Part shown: positions 1-8,116 of the stretch, piece by piece | How the letters are laid out: each line of letters starts with the position of its first letter | Numbering within the stretch: the first letter of the stretch is position 1 | DNA from: Photobacterium aphoticum | GTDB lineage: Bacteria > Pseudomonadota > Gammaproteobacteria > Enterobacterales > Vibrionaceae | NCBI RefSeq assembly: GCF_001029435.1 | Contig: NZ_LDOV01000010.1 | Coordinates: 372,001-436,000 of the forward strand | Reading direction: 5' to 3' | Length of the DNA: 64,000 bases | Notes under the pieces: generated by a model | What the model saw: only the letters and a program-made list of their open reading frames with translations | What the model was told of the DNA's origin: nothing | Database searches by the model: none | Translations under genes and position numbers: made by a program

Positions 1-397
1 TAAATATTCAATTTGTTGTTTTTATTGAATTTAATACTTGATGAGTAAGATTTTTCGACTATTTTGAGGATGTTTTTCGTTATTGAGGGAAATATGAAAT
101 AACAACATTAAATTCTGGAAAATATTTTTCATTGTATCGTCTTTGGGTATTTCATTCTCACTGTGGTTAAAATGAAGCCAAGATCACAGAATCACCGCTG
201 TGTTTCAAAAACGCTTGATAGTGAAATGTACGTTTCATATGATGAGTTCAAGCAGTGAGGCAGGACAGAACGCGTAAGACGGCACCAACAAAGTCACAGT
301 CCGTTGAAGCGATATGTCCGATACACATCATGCCTCATCACACAGAGTCATTTGATTGCGGCCGGTGAACAGGGGTTCCTGGCAAGGAGTGAGAGCG
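1..397. other. Intergenic region upstream of iolC with two GAAA/TTTC-type dyads
   Basis: AT-rich leader with no supportable gene. It holds two short dyads: GAAAATATTTTTC at 118-130 and the near-palindrome TGAAATGTACGTTTCA at 222-237 (one mismatched pair). RpiR-family regulators, including known IolR proteins, use GGAA-N6-TTCC or GAAA-N6-TTTC type sites, so these are candidate inositol-responsive operators. That assignment is inference; no iolR gene is present in the window. An additional ATTCAAT/ATTGAAT pair lies at 6-12 and 24-30. Confidence 0.35.
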
Positions 398-2383
398 ATG
401 AATACGGAGAGTAAGCAGTTCGATCTTATTTGTATGGGGCGTGTCGCGGTTGATCTTTACGGTCAACAAATCGGGGCGCGTTTGGAAGACATGGGTACCT
501 TCGCCAAATATTTGGGCGGATCATCCGGCAACGTAGCATACGGCACGGCCCGACAAGGCTTGAAGTCGTCCATGTTAGCGCGGGTAGGTGACGAGCACAT
601 GGGGCGCTTTGTGCGCGAAGAACTGCAGCGTGTGGGCGTGGATACCAGCCACTTGATCACCGATAAAGATCGTTTAACTGCGCTGGTGATTCTTGGGATC
701 AAAGATCAGGAAACCTTCCCGTTGATCTTCTACCGTGACAACTGTGCAGACATGGCGATCACGGCCAGTGATATTGATGAAGACTACATTGCCTCGGCGC
801 GTTGCTTGGCGATCACCGGTACGCACCTTTCACATCCGCATACTCGTGACGCTGTACTGACGGCATTGCGTTATGCCCGTAAACATGGGGTAAAAACTGC
901 GATTGATATTGATTACCGCCCGGTACTGTGGGGATTAACCACCTTAGGTGATGGTGAGACTCGCTTTATTGAGTCACAGCAAGTGACAGAGCAATTGCAA
1001 GAAGTGATGGGCTTGTTTGACTTGATTGTCGGCACTGAAGAAGAGTTTCACATTGCTGGTGGTTCGACCGACACCATTGAAGCCCTCAAGGCGATACGTG
1101 GTGTCAGCCAGGCCGAATTTGTGTGCAAGCGTGGGCCGTTAGGGTGTTCGGTATTCCCCGATGCTATTCCAGAAACCTTGGATGAAGGCATTACGGTAAA
1201 AGGCGTAAGGGTAGATGTCCTTAATGTGCTGGGGGCGGGTGACGCTTTCATGTCTGGCCTGTTACGCGGCTACTTGAATGGGGAAGGTTGGGAGAAGGCT
1301 TGTACCTATGCCAATGCGTGTGGCGCGTTAGTGGTATCTCGTCATGGTTGTGCACCAGCGATGCCAACCAAAGCTGAACTGGACGATTACTTGAAGCGTG
1401 CCCACGAGGTGCCCCGTCCGGATCAGGATACACATTTGAATCATTTACACCGTGTGACAACGCGTGACAAAACATGGGATGAGTTGTGTGTGCTGGCCTT
1501 TGACCACCGTATGCAGTTTGTCGATATGGCGCGTGAAGTCGGTGCCGATGAAGCGCGGATTAAACAACTGAAACAGCTGATTTTCCAAGCCAGTCAGGAA
1601 GTGGCAGCAGAAGCCAATCTGCAAGGCAAAGCCGGTTTGCTGTGTGACAGCCGATTTGGTCAGGATGTGCTTAATGCCGTCACTGGGCAAGGCTGGTGGA
1701 TTGGTCGTCCGGTGGAGCTGCCAGGATCGCGACCACTGGCGCTTGAGCACGGGAACATTGGTTCACAGTTGATTGATTGGCCGCTTGAGCACGTCGTGAA
1801 ATGTTTGGTGTTCTATCACCCTGACGATCAAGACGTGTTGCGCATTGAGCAAGAGAACAAGGTCATGGAGATTTATCAGGCCTGTTGCAAAACCGGTCAT
1901 GAATTACTGTTGGAAGTGATTTTACCGGCTGATATGCCACGCACCGATGCGCTGTATGTGCAGGCGCTCGAAAGATTCTATGCACTGGGCGTGAAGCCGG
2001 ATTGGTGGAAATTACCGCCGCTGGCTGCAGAGACCTGGCAGACCGTCGCGGCATTGATTGAAACGCAAGATAGCCATTGTCGCGGTGTGGTGTTGCTAGG
2101 GCTCGACGCGCCAGAATCGGAATTAAAAGCCGGTTTCCGAGCGGCAGCGAACCAGCCGATTGTGAAAGGGTTTGCGGTAGGGCGCACGATATTTGGTCAG
2201 CCTTCTCGTGAGTGGCTTGCCAACACCCTCGATGATGCTGCGTTGATCCACCAGATCAAAGCCAATTACCACAACCTGATTGCCTTGTGGCGAGCGCGTG
2301 GGGAGTGCAATGCACTGACATCTCAGGTACAGGCATCGAAAGCGCTTCAACCGAATCAGCCCGAACTAGCAACCGAGCAGTAA
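398..2383 (+). CDS. iolC: 5-dehydro-2-deoxygluconokinase fused to DUF2090 domain
   Basis: The 661-residue protein should phosphorylate 5-dehydro-2-deoxy-D-gluconate in cytoplasmic myo-inositol breakdown. Residues about 8-325 form a PfkB/ribokinase-type domain with the catalytic GAGD motif at 279-282. Residues about 350-640 match DUF2090, an aldolase-like domain often joined to IolC in proteobacteria, so one chain may cover the kinase and the following IolJ-like cleavage step (inference). The ATG at 398 is chosen because AAGGAG lies at 384-389; an upstream TTG at 356 has no such site. The mmsA-type gene follows after 49 bases, consistent with an iol operon. No other iol gene is visible, so the rest must lie upstream or elsewhere. 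Confidence 0.9.
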   Translation: MNTESKQFDLICMGRVAVDLYGQQIGARLEDMGTFAKYLGGSSGNVAYGTARQGLKSSMLARVGDEHMGRFVREELQRVGVDTSHLITDKDRLTALVILGIKDQETFPLIFYRDNCADMAITASDIDEDYIASARCLAITGTHLSHPHTRDAVLTALRYARKHGVKTAIDIDYRPVLWGLTTLGDGETRFIESQQVTEQLQEVMGLFDLIVGTEEEFHIAGGSTDTIEALKAIRGVSQAEFVCKRGPLGCSVFPDAIPETLDEGITVKGVRVDVLNVLGAGDAFMSGLLRGYLNGEGWEKACTYANACGALVVSRHGCAPAMPTKAELDDYLKRAHEVPRPDQDTHLNHLHRVTTRDKTWDELCVLAFDHRMQFVDMAREVGADEARIKQLKQLIFQASQEVAAEANLQGKAGLLCDSRFGQDVLNAVTGQGWWIGRPVELPGSRPLALEHGNIGSQLIDWPLEHVVKCLVFYHPDDQDVLRIEQENKVMEIYQACCKTGHELLLEVILPADMPRTDALYVQALERFYALGVKPDWWKLPPLAAETWQTVAALIETQDSHCRGVVLLGLDAPESELKAGFRAAANQPIVKGFAVGRTIFGQPSREWLANTLDDAALIHQIKANYHNLIALWRARGECNALTSQVQASKALQPNQPELATEQ

Positions 2384-2432
2384 GCCCCGGTGAACACAGA
2401 CAGATTTATCGATGTATTTTGAGGAACACACA

Positions 2433-3944
2433 ATGGAAACGATTCAGAATTTTATCAATGGTCAATGCAGTGAAAGTCATAGCCAGCGTTTTGCGCCTGT
2501 GTTTAATCCGGCTACCGGTGAACAAACTCGTCAGGTCGTGTTGAGTTCGGCGGCTGAAACGGCCGAAGCCATTACTGCAGCACATCATGCTTTTCCGGCT
2601 TGGGCGAAAACCTCGCCGTTACGCCGTGCCCGTGTCATGTTCAAGTTCAAAGCCCTGTTGGAGGCGAACATGGACAAACTGGCGCGCCTCATTTCCAACG
2701 AGCACGGTAAAGTGTATTCCGATGCGATCGGCGAAGTGACCCGTGGTCTGGAAGTGGTGGAGTTTGCCTGCGGTATTCCTCACCTGCAAAAAGGCGAGCA
2801 TTCGGCCAATGTAGGGGGCGGTGTCGACAGCCATTCATTAATGCAGCCATTGGGCGTGTGTGCGGGTATTACGCCTTTTAACTTCCCTGCCATGGTGCCG
2901 ATGTGGATGTTCCCAATCGCCTTGGCAACCGGTAATACCTTTGTGTTGAAACCGTCAGAGAAAGATCCTTCATTGGGTATCGCACTGGCAGAACTGCTCA
3001 AAGAAGCTGGTTTGCCAGATGGCGTATTCAATGTGGTGAACGGCGATAAAGAAGCGGTGGATGTATTACTGACCGATCACCGTGTACAAGCGGTCAGCTT
3101 TGTGGGTTCAACGCCAATTGCAGAATACATTTACAGCACAGCTTCCGCCCATGGCAAGCGTTGTCAGGCACTGGGGGGCGCGAAGAACCATTGTATTCTG
3201 ATGCCAGATGCCGATTTAGACATGGCGACGAATGCGATTATGGGGGCTGCCTATGGTGCTGCTGGTGAGCGTTGTATGGCGCTGTCAGTGGTGGTTGCGG
3301 TGGGAGATGAAACCGCCGATGCGATTATCGACAAAGTGACGGAGCAAATCGGCAAGATGCATATTGGCCCGGGGATTGTGGATGGCCGTGAAAATGACAT
3401 GGGTCCGGTGATTTCTGCGGCACATAAAGCGAAGATTTGTGACTACATTCAGAGTGGTAAAGAGCAAGGTGCCTCGCTATTGATTGATGGTCGTGATTTC
3501 CGCATTGAAGGGCATGAAAACGGCTATTTCGTGGGGCCAACGCTGTTTGATAATGTGTCGCCAGAAATGACCATCTACAAAGAAGAAATTTTTGGCCCCG
3601 TATTGTCTGTCGTGCGTGTGCCTGATTACCAGACCGGGCTGGACCTGATCAACCGCCATGAATATGGTAATGGTACGGCGATCTTTACCCGCGATGGCGA
3701 GACGGCGCGTCAGTTCAGCGAGGATGTGTTAGCGGGCATGGTGGGTATTAACGTGCCAATCCCCGTACCGATGGCCTTCCACAGCTTTGGTGGCTGGAAG
3801 CGTTCTATCTTTGGTCCATTGAATGTGCATGGTAACGACGGGGTCCGTTTCTACACCCGTATGAAGACGGTGACCAGCCGTTGGCCTGCCAGTGTGCGCT
3901 TAGAGCAGCATACCAGTAGCTTCGTGATGCCAACCATGGAATAA
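2433..3944 (+). CDS. mmsA: Methylmalonate-semialdehyde dehydrogenase (CoA-acylating)
   Basis: A 503-residue aldehyde dehydrogenase of the MmsA/IolA group, which oxidises malonate- or methylmalonate-semialdehyde with NAD and CoA to acetyl- or propionyl-CoA. The Rossmann and substrate signature [15 protein letters not shown] is at 146-160 and the catalytic Cys281 sits in GERCMALS. The ATG at 2433 follows GAGGA by seven bases; an in-frame ATG at 2412 lacks a ribosome site. Its place directly after iolC argues for the inositol (IolA) role. A second paralogue at 43161-44777 sits in the valine operon, so the two probably divide the substrates (inference). Confidence 0.93.
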   Translation: METIQNFINGQCSESHSQRFAPVFNPATGEQTRQVVLSSAAETAEAITAAHHAFPAWAKTSPLRRARVMFKFKALLEANMDKLARLISNEHGKVYSDAIGEVTRGLEVVEFACGIPHLQKGEHSANVGGGVDSHSLMQPLGVCAGITPFNFPAMVPMWMFPIALATGNTFVLKPSEKDPSLGIALAELLKEAGLPDGVFNVVNGDKEAVDVLLTDHRVQAVSFVGSTPIAEYIYSTASAHGKRCQALGGAKNHCILMPDADLDMATNAIMGAAYGAAGERCMALSVVVAVGDETADAIIDKVTEQIGKMHIGPGIVDGRENDMGPVISAAHKAKICDYIQSGKEQGASLLIDGRDFRIEGHENGYFVGPTLFDNVSPEMTIYKEEIFGPVLSVVRVPDYQTGLDLINRHEYGNGTAIFTRDGETARQFSEDVLAGMVGINVPIPVPMAFHSFGGWKRSIFGPLNVHGNDGVRFYTRMKTVTSRWPASVRLEQHTSSFVMPTME

Positions 3945-3998
3945 CGGCGACAGCACAGAGCCGTGATATCGCCTCAGAGATTTTGCTGATAGAAAAAG

Positions 3999-4025
3999 AA
4001 ACGCCCTGTCATAAGCAGGGCGTTT
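3999..4025. terminator. Bidirectional intrinsic terminator
   Basis: A perfect 10-bp stem, AAACGCCCTG with CAGGGCGTTT around a 7-base loop, lies between the convergent mmsA and methyltransferase genes. On the minus strand it is followed by TTTCTTTTTC, the better U-tract; on the plus strand the tail is short. Confidence 0.85.
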
Positions 4026-4049
4026 GTATTTATGCTGTACTGGCGAGAG

Positions 4050-4793
4050 TTAGATTTTTACACAAGCAAAAATCGCGTTACCGGATTTCTCGTTCCAAGG
4101 AATGAGTTTTTCATAATCATGCTCGAACATGTGGACCTCAAAGTAAGGTTTCAGCAGTTCAATCATGGTCATGTAGTTCACCGCCACCATTGGGTGCTCA
4201 TCGTGCCAGATTTGTGTCTCGCCATCGGTTGTTTTTTCAATGCACAACTTCAGTAGCTGACGTTCACCTTCACCGGAGTAATCCCAGCCCGAACGGAAAG
4301 AGAATGTATCATCATCAAACTTGGCATTGTGTTTAACAAACAGCTCGTTCGAGATCTTGTCTTTATCCACCACGTTGAAACAGAAAATGCCACCGTCTTT
4401 CAATGAGCGGTGTACGCTTTCAATACATTTCTTCAGGTTTTCAATGCCATCGTTGTAGTGGATGGAGTAAAGAAAACAGGTAATCAAATCGAGCGGCTCA
4501 GAGACAGAGAACTCGCTCATATTTTGTAACGAAAATTCAGCTTCAGGGCAGCGTACGGCCGCACGGTCAAGCATTGGCTGATTCAGATCCAGACCATTAC
4601 TTTGGTAGCCAAAATCAATGAAATGACGCACATGTGGACCAGTGCCACAAGCAAGATCAAGGTGTGTCTTTCCATCGTTACCGAAAATCTGGTGAAGGCG
4701 ACGAATACAGTGGCTTTGAGCCTGATAATCGATATCCGCACACATAAGATCGTAATAACCAGACAGATCGGTATACAGGGCGTTGGTGGACAT
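4050..4793 (-). CDS. Class I SAM-dependent methyltransferase
   Basis: A 247-residue cytoplasmic protein with the Rossmann-type motif I LDLACGTGPH (glycine-rich SAM loop at about 46-52), an acidic post-I segment (GLDLNQPMLDRA), and a motif IV-like FCFNVVDKD segment. The fold is confident; the acceptor is not. No neighbour gives a pathway, since it stands alone between two terminators. The N-terminal LYTDLSGYYDLMC segment resembles small-molecule methyltransferases rather than rRNA or DNA enzymes, which is only a family impression. The ATG at 4793 has a weak AAG ribosome site. Confidence 0.8.
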   Translation of the reverse strand: MSTNALYTDLSGYYDLMCADIDYQAQSHCIRRLHQIFGNDGKTHLDLACGTGPHVRHFIDFGYQSNGLDLNQPMLDRAAVRCPEAEFSLQNMSEFSVSEPLDLITCFLYSIHYNDGIENLKKCIESVHRSLKDGGIFCFNVVDKDKISNELFVKHNAKFDDDTFSFRSGWDYSGEGERQLLKLCIEKTTDGETQIWHDEHPMVAVNYMTMIELLKPYFEVHMFEHDYEKLIPWNEKSGNAIFACVKI

Positions 4794-5099
4794 ATTTGCT
4801 TAAAAAATCGCTGAAATATTGAGGGTGGCGCATCATAAACTAACTGGTGATAAATGCTACAAAAATATTCAATGTTAGATCTTCATATCGTGAAACATTT
4901 CTTCTTAATAATTTATTTTATTTCACGCGATTAACCGTTGAAGAAGAGAGGGGGAAGAGAAAGACAAAAAGAAGAGAGGCAGTGATAACAGGAAAAATAA
5001 AGCCAGAAACGGTAGGGACGTTTCTGGCTTCGTATTTGGCTTATCAGTGAAGGACAAACGGCGAAAGTGTGTGCCGTTGTTCAGTTGTTGATCTTCACA
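4794..5099. other. Intergenic region between methyltransferase and MaoC genes
   Basis: It contains the promoter side of the methyltransferase gene and, at 5000-5030, the terminator of the MaoC-type gene. A purine-rich stretch (about 4940-4980) is visible. No gene with a credible start was seen; the plus-strand open frame through 4847-5050 runs across the terminator hairpin and has no family resemblance. Confidence 0.5.
5000..5030 (-). terminator. Intrinsic terminator of the MaoC-type gene
   Basis: A perfect 12-bp stem AAGCCAGAAACG with CGTTTCTGGCTT and a 7-base loop. Read on the minus strand it is followed by TATTTTTCC, so it terminates the leftward gene that ends at 5100. Confidence 0.88.
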
Positions 5100-5801
5100 T
5101 TAGAAGTGCAGTTGGATCACGGATTCAGCCACACAACCTGGGCGACGTACGCCTTCGATTTGTACAGTCAATTCCTGCACAATCTCAAGACCACGTTTTA
5201 CTGGCGTCACAGACTTGATCGTCGTTGTCGCACGAATACGGTTGTCCGATTTCACTGGGTACGGGAAACGGATTTGGTTGAAGCCCATGTTCACCGTCAT
5301 TTTTGCTGTCGGGAACTTTTGTTTTTCCGGATCAACACTATCAGTCAGTACTGACAGTAGAGACAGGGTCAAGAAACCGTGCGCGATAGTGGTTTTAAAA
5401 GGGGATTCTTCTGTCGCACGTTCAGGATCGGTGTGAATCCATTGATGATCTTCGGTAACATCCGCAAACTTATTGATACGTGGTTGATCCACAACCAACC
5501 AATCACCGGTGTGAATAACTTCACCGAGTGTTGCTGTCAGTTCGTGGTAAAGCTTTTCAGCTTCTGGTTTCATCGTGATAGGTGCAGACACTTTTTCTTC
5601 AACTTTTTCTAATGGTTGTACGACATCATCATTCGAGGCAGTCACTTTGTTGGAAATAAATGCAGCTGGCAAAGAATGATTGGCTTTATTCTTAAAGCCT
5701 AGCCAATGCTGACGCAAAGTAGGAGAGAGAATGTCTTTCATCTCAAACGCATGTAAAGAAAGGCCTGTACGTGTTTGTTTAAGAAATTCGACAACTTTCA
5801 T
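5100..5801 (-). CDS. MaoC-family (R)-specific enoyl-CoA hydratase-like protein
   Basis: A 233-residue protein with a hot-dog MaoC domain in residues about 85-215. The hydratase signature FADVTEDHQWIHTDPERA contains the Asp118 and His123 pair that serves as catalytic dyad in PhaJ-type enzymes, followed by AHGFLT. Such proteins hydrate trans-2-enoyl-CoA to (R)-3-hydroxyacyl-CoA. Residues 1-80 form an N-terminal extension without recognised domain; its SNDDVVQPLEKVEEK stretch looks like a flexible linker. AAGGGG lies upstream of the ATG at 5801 on the minus strand. Its own terminator follows at 5000-5030, so it is monocistronic. Confidence 0.85.
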   Translation of the reverse strand: MKVVEFLKQTRTGLSLHAFEMKDILSPTLRQHWLGFKNKANHSLPAAFISNKVTASNDDVVQPLEKVEEKVSAPITMKPEAEKLYHELTATLGEVIHTGDWLVVDQPRINKFADVTEDHQWIHTDPERATEESPFKTTIAHGFLTLSLLSVLTDSVDPEKQKFPTAKMTVNMGFNQIRFPYPVKSDNRIRATTTIKSVTPVKRGLEIVQELTVQIEGVRRPGCVAESVIQLHF

Positions 5802-6031
5802 GACTCAACCCCTTATTAAAGACTGCCCGAAGTTGGAACAAGGCGATGTATTGTAGCGGCAAATACGAAGATGAAAAGAAAAAATGTGCCGCAAAGCATC
5901 TATGATGCAACTGTGCTTGTGTAAAACTTCTTTATAAACAGTGGTTTGGTGTTATTTTTGGAATTAGTGTAAAAATACTAGTCGTTCATTTAAACACAAC
6001 CAAATCGGATTATAAAGCATCAAAACTGCTA

Positions 6032-6116
6032 TTTAAGCTTACACTTGTACTGCATTTAAGTCTGAGAGAACGACCTGTAAATGCGAATAGTTTTAGCGAA
6101 CATATGTAAGCTTAAA
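6032..6116. repeat. Nested inverted repeat, 12-bp perfect outer arms
   Basis: TTTAAGCTTACA at 6032-6043 is the exact reverse complement of TGTAAGCTTAAA at 6105-6116. Within the 61-base spacer a second pair, GCATTTA (6052-6058) and TAAATGC (6078-6084), would form an inner stem. No U-tract follows on either strand, so it is not a standard terminator. It may be an RNA structure, a small palindromic element or a paired operator. Confidence 0.75.
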
Positions 6117-6165
6117 CTGTTTTATCCATAAATCTTAAAATCAATAATACACTATTCATAATGTG

Positions 6166-6212
6166 TTCGCCCAATAAAGAATAGCCGAATTTTATTATTA
6201 TTTATGGGCGAA
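6166..6212. repeat. Inverted repeat in the same intergenic region
   Basis: TTCGCCCA plus AATAAA (6166-6178) pairs with TTTATGGGCGAA (6201-6212), giving 12 pairs with one bulged A and a 22-base AT-rich loop. There is no U-tract on either side. Confidence 0.65.
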
Positions 6213-6441
6213 AAAGTGCAATGTAATATTATTTTATTCTTACCGTGATGACGTAACCCCCGATCCCGTCAATGATACGTGACACCGATTCTCAATTGAG
6301 AGATAGAAGCCACCATACCAACCGCTACCTTTAATGCATGTTTGTATAACGCAGAATACCCAGTGCTGCCTGACCGCTGCATGAATGAGTTTACGGGGCG
6401 GCATCCGGTGCTGTGCATAGGCCGTTGATTGGATTAAAGCG

Positions 6442-7596
6442 ATGAGAGTATGTCAGAAACGCTGGTGTATACCAGTGGCTGGGTTGGTGTTGGGGGTGAG
6501 CATGATGGTGTCCTCGGCTTCAGCGGCAGAACATGACGAGATCGCCATCAATCTCGATCAGTACGTTAAAAAAGCGGTGAAAGGCGGACTGCCTGGGGCG
6601 TCTTTGGCTGTCATTATCAATGGAGATATTCGTCTGCTTCGTGGTTACGGTGTCACGAAAGTGGGCGGTAGTGAAAAAGTAAACTCCGCCACCGTCTTTC
6701 CATTGGCGTCGATTTCAAAAACCTTTGCCTCTGCGGCGGTCTCCATTTTGGTGGATCAAGGGGTCATCGAGTGGGATACCCATGTGGTACCGTATCTCGA
6801 TGAGATCACCTTCAGTGATATTGATTTAGGTAAGAACATTACCTTACGCCATTTGTTATCACATACCACGGGTTTAGTGCCTCAAGCGTATTCTGATCTG
6901 CTGGAAGATAATGTGCGTTATGGTCGAATCCTCAAAATGCTACCAAGGGTGAAGTTTGTCTGTGATCCTGGAAAATGTTATGGCTATCAGAATATTGTCT
7001 ATAACTTGGCGGCAGACATGTTAACGCTGGCTGCCGGAATGGATTTTGCCACCTTCGTGCGGGAGCAAATGTTTGTGCCGCTGAACATGCAGCATGCTTC
7101 TTACGGTTTGGAGCAATTTAAAAAGACACCGAATAAAGTGACACCGCATGTCCGAGTGAAATCTGGCTGGGCAGCGGTGAAACCTGCTCCTTATTACTAC
7201 CGTGTTCCCGCCGCTGCCGGGGTGAATGCCAGCGCTCAGGATTTAGCGCAATGGATGCTGGCGCAGTTTGGCCATTATCCAACCGTGTTAAATCCGGATT
7301 TACTTGAGATCATGCACAAGCCCCATATTCGGGCTAACCAATACCGATATCGCGCCAAATTGAGTAACGTGTATTACGGGTTGGGCTGGCGTACCTTTGA
7401 TTACAAAGAAATCAGCGGATTTGTCCACCATGGCGGATGGGTACGCGGCATCCGTACTGAAATGCTGTTTAATCGCTATACGCAAACGGGCATGGTGTTT
7501 CTGACAAACAGTGAAACCGTCATTGCGCGAGAGATCGTGTTGCGATTTTTGGATTTGTATAACAGCCATTTCACTGTACCATCTCCTAAGCAATAG
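6442..7596 (+). CDS. Periplasmic serine hydrolase, class C beta-lactamase fold
   Basis: A 384-residue protein with a Sec signal peptide (hydrophobic core about 11-28, cut near ASA-AEH). Mature motifs are those of the penicillin-binding/beta-lactamase fold: S90-x-x-K93 in PLASISKTF, Y182-x-N184, and HHGG at 329-332 in place of KTG. These fit D-aminopeptidase, esterase or DD-peptidase-like members (beta-lactamase class C/EstB type) rather than a true AmpC; antibiotic hydrolysis cannot be inferred. Cys174 and Cys179 flank a short loop that may form a disulfide. The ATG at 6442 has only a weak upstream ribosome site. It stands alone. Confidence 0.85.
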   Translation: MRVCQKRWCIPVAGLVLGVSMMVSSASAAEHDEIAINLDQYVKKAVKGGLPGASLAVIINGDIRLLRGYGVTKVGGSEKVNSATVFPLASISKTFASAAVSILVDQGVIEWDTHVVPYLDEITFSDIDLGKNITLRHLLSHTTGLVPQAYSDLLEDNVRYGRILKMLPRVKFVCDPGKCYGYQNIVYNLAADMLTLAAGMDFATFVREQMFVPLNMQHASYGLEQFKKTPNKVTPHVRVKSGWAAVKPAPYYYRVPAAAGVNASAQDLAQWMLAQFGHYPTVLNPDLLEIMHKPHIRANQYRYRAKLSNVYYGLGWRTFDYKEISGFVHHGGWVRGIRTEMLFNRYTQTGMVFLTNSETVIAREIVLRFLDLYNSHFTVPSPKQ

Positions 7597-7735
7597 TGTA
7601 ATCATCTGAGAAGCAGATATAGGCGGATGCAAAAACGTTGCCTAACGTGTTACTGGATGATTAAAAATCCAGCAAAAATTTGTTAGTATTGCGATGTCTC
7701 AGCGAGAGGCATTCATTTCAATCATAGAGAGATAA

Positions 7736-7969
7736 ATGATGAGTAAAAAACGGAAACATCAATCACTGTGCGATATGCCGTTAACCGAGAGTCAAAATCG
7801 TAATAATGAAACCGATCACGGCCGAGGAGTGATCCGTGATAATGCCTTAAAAGCGGTGGTGACCAGCGCGGTATTTCGTATGCGCGTAGTGAAATCGAAA
7901 AAAGGTAAGGGCAGTTTTCAACGTAAGGGGAAACACGCAGGACGAGAGTCCTATTCAATGGCGGCTTGA
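7736..7969 (+). CDS. arfA: Alternative ribosome-rescue factor ArfA
   Basis: A 77-residue basic protein. The block GVIRDNALKAVVTSAVF, followed by RMRVVKSKKGKGSFQRKGKH, matches the ArfA core, which recruits RF2 to ribosomes stalled on non-stop mRNA when tmRNA fails. An unusual 28-residue polar N-terminal extension precedes the core. The C-terminus ends soon after the KGKH motif, without the hydrophobic tail of E. coli ArfA. The last codons and the stop lie inside a strong hairpin (7949-7991), so cleavage within it would make a stop-less message, as known for E. coli arfA. Start is ATG 7736 or the adjacent ATG 7739 after GAGAGAT. Confidence 0.9.
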   Translation: MMSKKRKHQSLCDMPLTESQNRNNETDHGRGVIRDNALKAVVTSAVFRMRVVKSKKGKGSFQRKGKHAGRESYSMAA

Positions 7970-7996
7970 TGAGCCTTGTGATTGAATAGGATTTTT
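7949..7996 (+). terminator. Hairpin and U-tract overlapping the 3' end of arfA
   Basis: TCCTATTCAAT (7949-7959) pairs perfectly with ATTGAATAGGA (7981-7991), followed by TTTTT at 7992-7996. The loop can form a minor GGCT/AGCC stem. The left arm is coding (codon 72 onward) and the TGA stop at 7967-7969 is in the loop. It is therefore both the likely terminator and a candidate RNase III site that removes the stop codon. Confidence 0.85.
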
Positions 7997-8068
7997 GTTG
8001 CGGATACACATTGGTCAATGGTCAAGATGGGTCAGTGCCAAGAGAAAGGCAAAAAGAAATCAAATAGA

Positions 8069-8096
8069 AAAGCCGCTCAGTGAGCGGCTTTTTTGT
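8069..8096. terminator. Bidirectional intrinsic terminator
   Basis: AAGCCGCT with AGCGGCTT around a short CAGTG loop, with TTTTTT on the plus side and TTTTC on the minus side. It separates arfA from the convergent amidohydrolase gene. Confidence 0.85.
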
Positions 8097-8116
8097 TATC
8101 TCAGTGATAGCGAGAA

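Larger units (their letters stand above)
5802..6441. other. 640-base AT-rich divergent intergenic region with inverted repeats
   Basis: It separates two divergent genes and holds no supportable coding frame. Two inverted-repeat structures lie inside (6032-6116 and 6166-6212) and are listed separately. The length is unusual for this gene-dense window and could accommodate both promoters plus a small RNA. Confidence 0.6.

Noticed and set aside
1445..1750. Antisense frames within iolC
   Set aside because: Shadows of the real gene, with no ribosome sites.
4847..5050. 67-codon plus-strand frame near the MaoC terminator
   Set aside because: Runs through the perfect 12-bp terminator and lacks family similarity.
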